10,481 nucleotides of DNA. It comes from Chloroflexota bacterium (GTDB lineage Bacteria > Chloroflexota > Dehalococcoidia > Bin125). The position numbers and the translations under genes were made by a program. How positions within the stretch are numbered: the first letter of the stretch is position 1; every line of letters begins with the position of its first letter. The notes under the pieces are model-generated. The model ran no database searches. It had not been told where the DNA came from and saw only the letters and a list, made by a program, of their open reading frames with translations. The stretch is taken from positions 1 to 10,481 of the forward strand of contig JAPPBK010000083.1 in NCBI GenBank assembly GCA_026705105.1, in the 5' to 3' direction. Positions 1 to 5,656 of this stretch are shown here, piece by piece.

Positions 1-240
1 CCAGCTCCACTCCTGCAGCAGGTCGTCGTCGAAGGAGAAGCAGTACACGTAGCTCTCCGAGTCGCAGCGCGCGCCGGGATAGCGGTTCCAGTACCAGGTC
101 CCGCCTACGCCGTCGCCGCGCTCGTAGACCTGGGCGGTCATGCCCAGGTCGTCGCGCAGCTTCTTGTACATGTAGAGACCGGCGAATCCGGCTCCGATCA
201 CAACGGCATCGACGTGCTTGGTTTCAGCGGACTGGGTCAT
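1..240 (-). CDS. Baeyer-Villiger-type flavin monooxygenase, N-terminal 80 residues (partial)
   Basis: Seen: the frame starts with ATG at 240 on the minus strand and is open to the window edge. It carries an FAD-binding Rossmann start with GAGFAG at residues 16-21, an acidic strand end at Glu40 (VYERGDGVGG), and GGTWYWNRYPGARCD at residues 46-60. Known: this second block is typical of class B flavoprotein monooxygenases of the cyclohexanone/phenylacetone monooxygenase type, which insert oxygen into ketones using FAD and NADPH. The diagnostic FxGxxxHxxxW fingerprint and the NADPH domain lie outside the window, so a related N-hydroxylating or other flavin monooxygenase is not excluded. A purine-rich GGAGAG lies roughly 10 nt before the start. 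It follows the esterase gene on the same strand by 89 bp, so the two are probably co-transcribed and act in sequence on a ketone. The substrate cannot be told from this fragment. Confidence 0.88.
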   Translation of the reverse strand, partial: MTQSAETKHVDAVVIGAGFAGLYMYKKLRDDLGMTAQVYERGDGVGGTWYWNRYPGARCDSESYVYCFSFDDDLLQEWSW

Positions 241-329
241 CGTCAATCTTCTCTCCGCCTCTGACTTGCTCTTGTCCGAGGCACTCAACTTAGTTCGGCG
301 CTGCGAAACGCCCGATCAGCGCGAGTCTA

Positions 330-1283
330 CTACTTCGCGGCCGCGAGCTGCTTGACCACGACGGCGCGAATCGCCTTGACCACGTGCTGGAAGCCGCGCT
401 CGCTGCCGGGCAGCATCAGCAGGGTGAAGAACGCGTGCATCTGGCCTTTGTGCCGCTGGAAGTTGACCGGCACGCCGGCCTCCTCCAGGCGCCGCGCGTA
501 CTCCTCGCCCTCGTCGCGCAGGACATCGTGCTCGGCGGTCAAGACCACGGCGGGCGGCAGGCCGGTGAGATCATCGGCCTGCAGCGGCGACGCGTCCGGT
601 TCCGTGCGCTGCGCCGGGTCCGGCACGTAGTGATCCCAGAACCAGATCATCGCGTCGCGGGTAAGCAGCAGTTCGTTCTCAGGATCGACGTACGAGGGAC
701 GGTCGAAGTCGGCGTCGGTGACCGGATAGATCAGAACTTGCAGCGCAATCTCCGGTCCGCCGCGGTCCCGGGCGCGTCGAGCGACGACGGCCGAGAGATT
801 GCCGCCCGCGCTGTCGCCGGCGACGAAGACGGGAACGTCGGCGCCGGCAATCTCCTGGAGGTGCGCGGCCGTCCACTCGAGCGCGGCGTAGCAGTCGTCG
901 GCCGCGGTCGGGTAGCGATGCTCGGGAGCGAGTCGGTACTCGACGTTGACGACCGCGCACGACGTGCGTTCCGCGAGCTTGCGGGCCATCGTGTCCGTCT
1001 CGTCGATCGAGCCGATCACCCAGCCGCCGCCGTGGAAGTAGACGATCACGCCGGGCGGACTGTCATTCGGAACCAGGACGCGGAGGCTGCAGGAGCCGTC
1101 GTCCACGTCGATGGTGTGTTCCTCGACGCGCGCCATGGGCGGCGCCGGGCCGGCCATCTCGGCGAGCGCGCCGCCGAATCCGCGCGCCTCCTCGGGCGAC
1201 ATCTCGTGCAGCGGCTTGGCGTCGGGATCCGCGCCCTCGGCCATCATCTGGATGAACATCGTCGTCTGTGGGTCGAGTGCCAT
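330..1283 (-). CDS. alpha/beta hydrolase, hormone-sensitive-lipase family esterase
   Basis: This 317-residue protein has the full set of marks of the HSL (GDXG) esterase family. The oxyanion-hole motif HGGGW is at residues 84-88, the nucleophile elbow GDSAG at 156-160 has Ser158, the acid Asp253 is in EHDVLRDEG, and the base His283 is in GQMHAF. A cap segment of about 50 residues precedes the core. Length is normal for the family and no signal peptide is visible, so it should be cytosolic. The start is supported by AAGGAG seven bases before the ATG. Known: such enzymes hydrolyse carboxyl esters of small or medium chain length, and several are encoded beside Baeyer-Villiger monooxygenases to cleave the ester or lactone product. 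The partial monooxygenase downstream fits that role, so ketone catabolism is the likely job. The exact ester is not deducible. Stop is TAG. Confidence 0.93.
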   Translation of the reverse strand: MALDPQTTMFIQMMAEGADPDAKPLHEMSPEEARGFGGALAEMAGPAPPMARVEEHTIDVDDGSCSLRVLVPNDSPPGVIVYFHGGGWVIGSIDETDTMARKLAERTSCAVVNVEYRLAPEHRYPTAADDCYAALEWTAAHLQEIAGADVPVFVAGDSAGGNLSAVVARRARDRGGPEIALQVLIYPVTDADFDRPSYVDPENELLLTRDAMIWFWDHYVPDPAQRTEPDASPLQADDLTGLPPAVVLTAEHDVLRDEGEEYARRLEEAGVPVNFQRHKGQMHAFFTLLMLPGSERGFQHVVKAIRAVVVKQLAAAK

Positions 1284-1504
1284 GCGCTGCTCCTTGGTCC
1301 GGTCAATCCTGTCGAGCAGGTCGGTTCAGACTGCGCCGAAGCGCGCTGTTCAGTGCTCCTGCAACATGCGACCTGACTTGGTCTCACACGAAAGTCTAAA
1401 CAGTCGAGCCGTCAGTCAGTCGTGCCAACTGGAGACCTGCGCCACTGAATACGATTGTTTCAGCACGCAGTTCACTGACGAATCGAGGAAGGCGGGACTC
1501 GACC
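1284..1504. other. divergent intergenic region between esterase and PH-like membrane protein
   Basis: This 221-bp gap has lower G+C than the flanking genes (about 55% in the line 1381-1440). It should carry the promoters of the minus-strand esterase/monooxygenase pair and of the plus-strand small membrane protein. TTCAGTG at 1349-1355 and its complement CACTGAA at 1443-1449, with a related TTCACTGA near 1471, are short repeats that might be regulator sites. They are too short to claim. No convincing -35/-10 pair, RNA gene or small ORF with a ribosome-binding site was identified. Confidence 0.4.
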
Positions 1505-1981
1505 ATGCTTCACAAGGAAGACGTGTACGCGCAGCGCCGGTTCGTGATGCCCATGGTTGCGATTGTCACTGCGCTCGCAGTTGGCGGCGTATGGCTCCTG
1601 CTGGGAGCTGATCAGGTCGGGGACGGGATTGGCTTGGTCGTCTCGGGAGCACTGCTGGGCACGGTGTTGCGGTTGTTCGCAGTCCTACATGTCAGGGTTG
1701 AGGGCGACAGACTGCGAGCCCGATTCGGGCCCTGGGGGCTCAATCTCAAGACCTGGGAGATCGACGGCGCTCGGGCAGAGGAGTATCGCTGGGGTTCCTA
1801 CGGCGGATGGGGCCCGCGAGCAGGATTGGATGGAGGCCGCAAGGGCCGCGCCATGTCGGTGCCGTTTCTGCGCAGCGGAGTAATCGTCGAAACGAAGCAG
1901 GGCAAGCGCCACTACATCAACAGCCGCCGCCCTGACGAACTGGCGGCGGTGGTCAACCAGATTTCTAAGGGTGGCTCCTGA
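1505..1981 (+). CDS. small membrane protein with PH-like C-terminal domain, function unknown
   Basis: This 158-residue protein begins with a short basic segment and two hydrophobic helices at about residues 14-34 and 40-62, separated by a short GADQVGD turn. The remaining 95 residues are soluble and look like a small beta-rich PH-like fold. They show VEGDRLRARFGPWG followed by the I-x-G-A segment, then YGGWGPRAG near 99-107, a hydrophobic strand GVIVETKQGKR and a terminal helix (RPDELAAVVNQ). Known: bacterial membrane proteins with this two-helix plus PH-like layout and a GGWG-R motif are widespread, and their role is mostly unassigned. A GAGGAAGG purine run at 1485-1492 lies 12 nt before the ATG, slightly long but the best site nearby. 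The gene is alone on its strand and converges with the Rieske gene across 26 bp. No specific function is proposed. Confidence 0.8.
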   Translation: MLHKEDVYAQRRFVMPMVAIVTALAVGGVWLLLGADQVGDGIGLVVSGALLGTVLRLFAVLHVRVEGDRLRARFGPWGLNLKTWEIDGARAEEYRWGSYGGWGPRAGLDGGRKGRAMSVPFLRSGVIVETKQGKRHYINSRRPDELAAVVNQISKGGS

Positions 1982-1996
1982 CCCGAGTGACTTGGG
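1982..1996. terminator. small hairpin between convergent genes, possible bidirectional terminator
   Basis: CCCGAG, TGA, CTTGGG forms a six-pair stem (one G-U pair as RNA) with a three-base loop in the 26-bp gap between two convergent stop codons. It lacks a T-run on either side, so a classic intrinsic terminator is not shown. The position between converging genes is the main argument. Confidence 0.25.
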
Positions 1997-2007
1997 CGTC
2001 GATGCTT

Positions 2008-3720
2008 CTACGCGTGCAGCGCTTCGCCGCGATGCAAGCGGGCTGCGGTCTCGTAGGTCTGACCCATCGAGCGCACCGTCGGCGCGTGCGCGGTGAGGAA
2101 GCGGCTTGCGCCGATCAGCACATCGTCCGCCTCGGGACGGCCCTCGAAGCGCTCGACCAGCCGCAGCGCCGCGTCGTAAATCTGGAACGAGTGGAAGCCG
2201 GCGTCCTCGCGCAGCAGTGCGGCGCCGAGCGTGCGCACGACCTCGCCCTGCCGGCCTCCGGCGAGCAGGTCGGCGACGCTCTGGGCCGTCTCGTCGACCT
2301 GTTGCTGCCGGTCGAAGTGTCCGAGCAGGTCGCCGGTCGACGTCGAGCCCCCGTTCGGCTCGGGCCTCGGCTGGCGCGGCATGTTGAGGAACCGTTCCAG
2401 GTAGACCGAGGCGGCGCCGTCGAGAATGCCGCGGGCCAACTCTCGCGAGGGTGCACGCTGCATCGCCCGGTCCACCGCGTTCGTGTACGTGAACGTGTGG
2501 TGGACCGTGTTCCAGTCGCCGAACTCGTTGGAGATATGGAAGTGCATTGGACGCCGCGCAGCCGCGTAGGCCACGGTCGCGCTCAACTCCCTCAGCGGAG
2601 CGCCCGAGCGGGCCGCGTCGACGATCCTGCGCAACGACCGATCCGGGGGATCGTCGAGGATCGACTCCGCTACCGGCCGGTGCTCGTCCCAGGACTCGTT
2701 GCGCTCGCCGCCGATGGCCAACGCTTCGTCCAGTGCGTCGCCGGCCTCATCAAGCAGCTTCGGCAGGTCGACCGGATGCTGCCAGGATGAGGTCTCTTCC
2801 ATCCGTTCGGCGCCGGTGATTGTCGGGATGACGGAACTGAGCACGTCGGGCGCATTGTCCCAGCCAATCACGTCGAGCAGCTCGCAGGCCTTGTTGGCGA
2901 AGTCGAGCGTGTGCCCGACATCCATGAAGGTGTGATCCGTCGACGCGGCGAACAGCAGGTCGGCGAGTTGCGCCTCGTCCAGTCCGGCGACCGCGGCCGT
3001 ACGCAGGCAGCGCTCGGCGGCGTTCGGCGATCGGACTTCCGCGAAGCGCCGGAACCAGGTGCGGAACTGTTCGGGACGGTCCTCGTCGGTGTCGAGCGGA
3101 CCGATGTCGAAGTCGGGCGGTTGGCCCTGCGTGTTGCGAGCCACGTGAACGACACCGTGATACAACGCACGCGCCCGATCTTCCGGGTCGAGATGGGGTT
3201 GTACGTTGGCCATCGCAGTCAAGATCGAGAGTCCGCTCGACCAGCCGGCGGCGCGGTTCTTGACGCCGAAGCGCGCCGCCTCTGCCAGCACCAGTTCCTC
3301 TCGTCCCGCTTCGCAAAGACCAATCACCGACTTGGCGATCACCAGCGAGAGATTCTGCTCCAGACCTTCCGAGAGTTTGCGCGTGTGGTGCGCGATCGCT
3401 TCCTCTTCCTGCGGCTCAGGGTCGAGCCAGACGACGCCGTCGCGCACTTCCGCCTGGAAGGCGGCGACGTCGTCGGCGAAGAGGTCAAACGCGCATCCGC
3501 CGGCCAGGTCGAACTTGGCATGGTGCCAGTGACAGGTCAGGATGCCATCGGCGACGGTCCCCTGGCTGAGCGGGAAGCCCATGTGTGGACAGCGGTTGTC
3601 CACGGCGAAGACCCGATCGCGATGCCAGAAGACAGCCACGGTGCGCTGGCCAGTCGAAACCACGCGCACACCTTCGCGCTGGAGCTCATCAAGTGAGCAG
3701 ACTTGTATGTTGGCGTTCAT
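2008..3720 (-). CDS. Rieske [2Fe-2S] protein fused to an unrecognised helical domain with His-centred repeats
   Basis: Residues 1-105 form a Rieske domain. Cys44-x-His46 (CPHMGFPL) and Cys64-x2-His67 (CHWHHAKFDL) are separated by 17 residues, the normal cluster-binding pattern. Residues 110-570 are predicted mostly helical and lack the 2-His-1-carboxylate iron domain of ring-hydroxylating oxygenases, so this is not an ordinary dioxygenase alpha subunit. Three segments starting at His270, His408 and His510 share H-[TS]-x4-[ND]-[KA]-[AV] followed by a similar helical stretch. Extra His residues lie at 188, 192, 263, 393, 395 and 407. A Pro/Gly-rich linker is at about 448-464. AGGAGG six bases before the ATG (3727-3732) fixes the start. 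Inference: the Rieske cluster may pass electrons to a metal or substrate site in the helical part, which would make the protein a redox enzyme. A distant likeness to questin-oxidase-type helical repeats is possible but unverified. The gene is monocistronic and divergent from the amidohydrolase. Confidence 0.85.
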   Translation of the reverse strand: MNANIQVCSLDELQREGVRVVSTGQRTVAVFWHRDRVFAVDNRCPHMGFPLSQGTVADGILTCHWHHAKFDLAGGCAFDLFADDVAAFQAEVRDGVVWLDPEPQEEEAIAHHTRKLSEGLEQNLSLVIAKSVIGLCEAGREELVLAEAARFGVKNRAAGWSSGLSILTAMANVQPHLDPEDRARALYHGVVHVARNTQGQPPDFDIGPLDTDEDRPEQFRTWFRRFAEVRSPNAAERCLRTAAVAGLDEAQLADLLFAASTDHTFMDVGHTLDFANKACELLDVIGWDNAPDVLSSVIPTITGAERMEETSSWQHPVDLPKLLDEAGDALDEALAIGGERNESWDEHRPVAESILDDPPDRSLRRIVDAARSGAPLRELSATVAYAAARRPMHFHISNEFGDWNTVHHTFTYTNAVDRAMQRAPSRELARGILDGAASVYLERFLNMPRQPRPEPNGGSTSTGDLLGHFDRQQQVDETAQSVADLLAGGRQGEVVRTLGAALLREDAGFHSFQIYDAALRLVERFEGRPEADDVLIGASRFLTAHAPTVRSMGQTYETAARLHRGEALHA

Positions 3721-3906
3721 GGTCCGCCTCCTGCCGTCGAGTCCGTTTGGGCCAAGGCTAGTGTTGAAAGAACGCCGACGTTGAGCCTGCGACAGGCGTC
3801 ATCCTCAGGGAACCGCGGAGCGCGACCTGGTTGCCGCCCCAGCGTGCATACGACTCTCTTCTAGAATCCCAGCAAGCGCACCGACGCAAAGGAGGGCGGA
3901 TTCGCC
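3721..3906. other. divergent intergenic region between Rieske fusion gene and amidohydrolase gene
   Basis: This 186-bp gap must contain both outward promoters. It includes the AGGAGG site for the minus-strand gene at 3727-3732, a short GCCTG-CGA-CAGGC hairpin at 3785-3797 that could be an operator half-site pair, a TAGAAT box at 3862-3867, and the GGAGG ribosome-binding site at 3891-3895 for the plus-strand gene. No small gene is evident. Confidence 0.45.
3862..3867 (+). promoter_or_regulatory. candidate -10 box (TAGAAT) for the amidohydrolase gene
   Basis: TAGAAT differs from TATAAT by one base and lies 39 bases before the ATG, leaving room for a short leader with the GGAGG site. No good -35 element stands at 16-18 bp upstream (TTGCCG at 3831-3836 is 25 bp away), so this is tentative. 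Confidence 0.25.
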
Positions 3907-4758
3907 ATGCCCAACGACACGCCCGTGATTGATTGCCAGGTGCATGCCTACAACCGCAACGACGAATCGAACTACCGCGCCGTGCTGGCCGGGCCGGCGA
4001 CGGTCACCGGCGACGAGATGGTCGCGGCGATGGACGCCGTCGGCGTCGACGGCGCGCTGCTGATCTCGCCGTTCACGATCTACGGCTACGACTCCAGCTA
4101 TTGCGAAGGCGTCGCTGATGTGTACCCCGATCGCTTCGGTCTGATCGCGCCGTTCGACCCCAACTCGCCGACGGTGGCCGCGGACGTCGAAGCATGGGCG
4201 CAACGACCGGGCGTGGTCGGGGCGCGCGTGGTGCTCAACTTCGAGGCGGTTGGCGGCGAACACCCCGGCGTCGACGCGATCATGGTCGCCGGCGCGGCTG
4301 CGGGCATCCCGATCAACGTGCTGTGCTGGCAGAATCTGCCGGAACTGGCCGCCTATGCGCGGCGTCATCCCGACACGCAGATGGTGATCGATCACGTCGG
4401 ACTGCAGCAGCCCTTCCAACCTCCGCCGCCTGACGATCCCTGGGCGGATATCGAGCAGGTCATGGCGCTTGCGCAGTACGACCACGTCGCGATCAAGATC
4501 TCCGGCGCCTGCACGCTCTCGCACGAGCCGTTTCCTTACGCGGATATCTGGGAACCACTGAGCCGGATCTTCGGCGCGTACGGCCTCGACCGCTGTATGT
4601 GGGGCACCGACTGGACGCGAGCGACCAACCTGCTCACCTTCGAGCAAGGCGTCGAGGCATTCCGGGTCACCGACGCGCTGTCGGACGACGAACGAGCGGC
4701 GTTGATGGGCGGATCGCTGCAGCGGATCTACGGTTGGTCGCCGGGAGACTCCGGCTAG
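3907..4758 (+). CDS. metal-dependent amidohydrolase (amidohydrolase-2, TIM-barrel type)
   Basis: This 283-residue protein is of normal length for compact amidohydrolase-2 enzymes. The N-terminal strand ends in VIDCQVHAY, with Asp9 and His13. The first His of the usual D-x-H-x-H is replaced here by Gln11, a variant I recall in a subgroup of this family. VIDHVG supplies His163 and MWGTDW supplies Asp235, the usual metal and catalytic positions at later barrel strands. Known: members hydrolyse lactones or amides, or decarboxylate aromatic acids and related compounds, in catabolic pathways. They are cytosolic and usually use a divalent metal. The substrate here is not known. GGAGG at 3891-3895 lies 11 nt before the ATG. 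The gene is divergent from the Rieske fusion gene, with which it may share regulation, and is followed after 14 bp by the AlkD-like gene on the same strand. Confidence 0.88.
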   Translation: MPNDTPVIDCQVHAYNRNDESNYRAVLAGPATVTGDEMVAAMDAVGVDGALLISPFTIYGYDSSYCEGVADVYPDRFGLIAPFDPNSPTVAADVEAWAQRPGVVGARVVLNFEAVGGEHPGVDAIMVAGAAAGIPINVLCWQNLPELAAYARRHPDTQMVIDHVGLQQPFQPPPPDDPWADIEQVMALAQYDHVAIKISGACTLSHEPFPYADIWEPLSRIFGAYGLDRCMWGTDWTRATNLLTFEQGVEAFRVTDALSDDERAALMGGSLQRIYGWSPGDSG

Positions 4759-4772
4759 AACTGCGGACCGCG

Positions 4773-5480
4773 ATGGCGAATCTGGAAGAAGTGCTCGCCG
4801 AGCTGGAGGCCGTAGGCACGGCTCAAAACCGCAAGGTCTACGCAAGGCACGGCGCCATGCAGCCGATGTTCGGCGTGAGCTACAAAGAGCTGGGCCGGAT
4901 CGGCAAGCCACTCAAGATTGACCACGAGCTCGCCACCGAACTCTGGCGCAGCGGCAACCACGATGCCCGCGTGCTGGCGTTGCGCATCGCCGATCCGTCG
5001 GCAGTGACCGTGGAACTGGCCCTCGACTGGTTGGCCGACGTGAACAACTACATCCTGGTCGAGGGCCTGGGCAAGCTGGTCGCGCAGTCGCCCGTTGCTC
5101 GGCGAGTCAGCGAACAACTCCGCGACCACTCGCAGGAGTGGCCCGCATCGCTGGGCTGGTTCATCGTCGCTTGCAGCGCGGAGCAGCCTGCGTTGTGGAC
5201 GGCGGACGAGCTGGAGGTGCTGGTGCGCCAGATCAGTGACGAGATCGACGCCCGGCCGAACCGCGTACGTCATGAGATGAATGGCACGCTGATCGCGATC
5301 GGACTGCGGGACGACCGCTTGCGGTCCGCCGTGTTGGCGACCGCCTCGCAGGTCTGTCCGGTTGAGGTCGATCACGGGGAGACCGGCTGCAAAACGCCCG
5401 ATGTCGCTGCCTACATCGAGCGCACGCTCGCACGCCGGGCAGCTCAGGCTGCTCGCAAGGCAGAACGGGCGCGAGCCTAA
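4773..5480 (+). CDS. DNA alkylation repair protein, AlkD-like HEAT-repeat family
   Basis: The ATG at 4773 gives a 235-residue, mostly helical protein. An upstream extension into the preceding gene is open but overlaps the amidohydrolase and is rejected. Recognisable family segments are KVYARHGA (21-28), MFGVSY (32-37), ELWRSGNHDARVLA (56-69), RVRHEMNGTLIAIG (165-178) and VEVDHGETGCKTPD (197-210). The tail is Ala/Arg/Lys-rich (RRAAQAARKAERARA). Known: AlkD-type proteins bind DNA through HEAT-like helical repeats, and some excise N3- or N7-alkylpurines without base flipping. Members of the subgroup with the C-terminal GETGCKTPD-type motif are less well studied. If NNYILVEGL (91-99) aligns with the AlkD catalytic segment, the Trp and Asp would be Tyr93 and Glu97, so glycosylase activity is uncertain. 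The ribosome-binding site is weak. The 14-bp gap to the amidohydrolase suggests read-through from that gene's promoter. Confidence 0.87.
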   Translation: MANLEEVLAELEAVGTAQNRKVYARHGAMQPMFGVSYKELGRIGKPLKIDHELATELWRSGNHDARVLALRIADPSAVTVELALDWLADVNNYILVEGLGKLVAQSPVARRVSEQLRDHSQEWPASLGWFIVACSAEQPALWTADELEVLVRQISDEIDARPNRVRHEMNGTLIAIGLRDDRLRSAVLATASQVCPVEVDHGETGCKTPDVAAYIERTLARRAAQAARKAERARA

Positions 5481-5497
5481 CCGCACATCGAGTGCGG
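5481..5497 (+). terminator. hairpin directly after the AlkD-like gene
   Basis: CCGCAC, ATCGA, GTGCGG is a perfect six-pair stem with a five-base loop beginning one base after the TAA stop. No T-run follows. It could end transcription of the amidohydrolase/AlkD unit or protect its 3' end. Confidence 0.35.
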
Positions 5498-5513
5498 CGC
5501 GATCCGAGATGCG

Positions 5514-5560
5514 CTGCCGCGCTCCACTTGCCATAGACGGTATCTATGGCAATGCGGCAG
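5514..5560. repeat. strong imperfect inverted repeat upstream of gcvT (operator or terminator)
   Basis: A perfect 10-bp inverted repeat (TTGCCATAGA at 5528-5537, TCTATGGCAA at 5543-5552) has a five-base loop CGGTA. Outside it, CTGCCGC at 5514-5520 pairs with GCGGCAG at 5554-5560, with seven unpaired bases on the left and one on the right. That is 17 pairs in all. No T-run follows, so it is not a standard intrinsic terminator. Its place between the AlkD-like gene and the gcv operon fits either an operator for a dimeric regulator or a transcription boundary. Confidence 0.5.
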
Positions 5561-5641
5561 TGAATCCTATTGTTCAGTTAGTGGTGTGAGTTCCCCAATC
5601 ATCTGGTTACAGTGGGCGCGATGTCGGGCACGGTGCCGAAC

Positions 5642-5649
5642 GGGAGGAG
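5642..5649 (+). promoter_or_regulatory. Shine-Dalgarno site that decides the gcvT start
   Basis: GGGAGGAG ends seven bases before the in-frame GTG at 5657. The two upstream in-frame candidates, GTG at 5612 and ATG at 5621, have no comparable purine-rich site in front of them. Confidence 0.75.
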
Positions 5650-5656
5650 TCGCGCG

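Noticed and set aside
384..1376. Open frame of 330 codons on the plus strand opposite the esterase
   Set aside because: The minus strand holds a complete catalytic triad and oxyanion motif; the plus-strand frame shows no family features.
1349..1478. Scattered TTCAGTG/CACTGAA/TTCACTGA repeats as an operator array
   Set aside because: The words are only seven to eight bases, unevenly spaced and imperfect, so chance occurrence in a 221-bp gap cannot be excluded.
4599..4772. N-terminal extension of the AlkD-like protein
   Set aside because: The frame is open upstream, but it overlaps the conserved end of the amidohydrolase and translates to low-complexity Arg-rich sequence. Family similarity begins at the ATG at 4773.
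3805..4911. Open frame of 368 codons on the minus strand opposite the amidohydrolase gene
   Set aside because: It is an antisense shadow of the conserved amidohydrolase and AlkD-like genes, with Arg/Val/His-rich composition and no motif or ribosome-binding site.
5481..5656. Glycine riboswitch in front of gcvT
   Set aside because: Glycine riboswitches often precede gcvT, but none of the conserved aptamer core segments I would expect are visible. The region instead holds simple inverted repeats.
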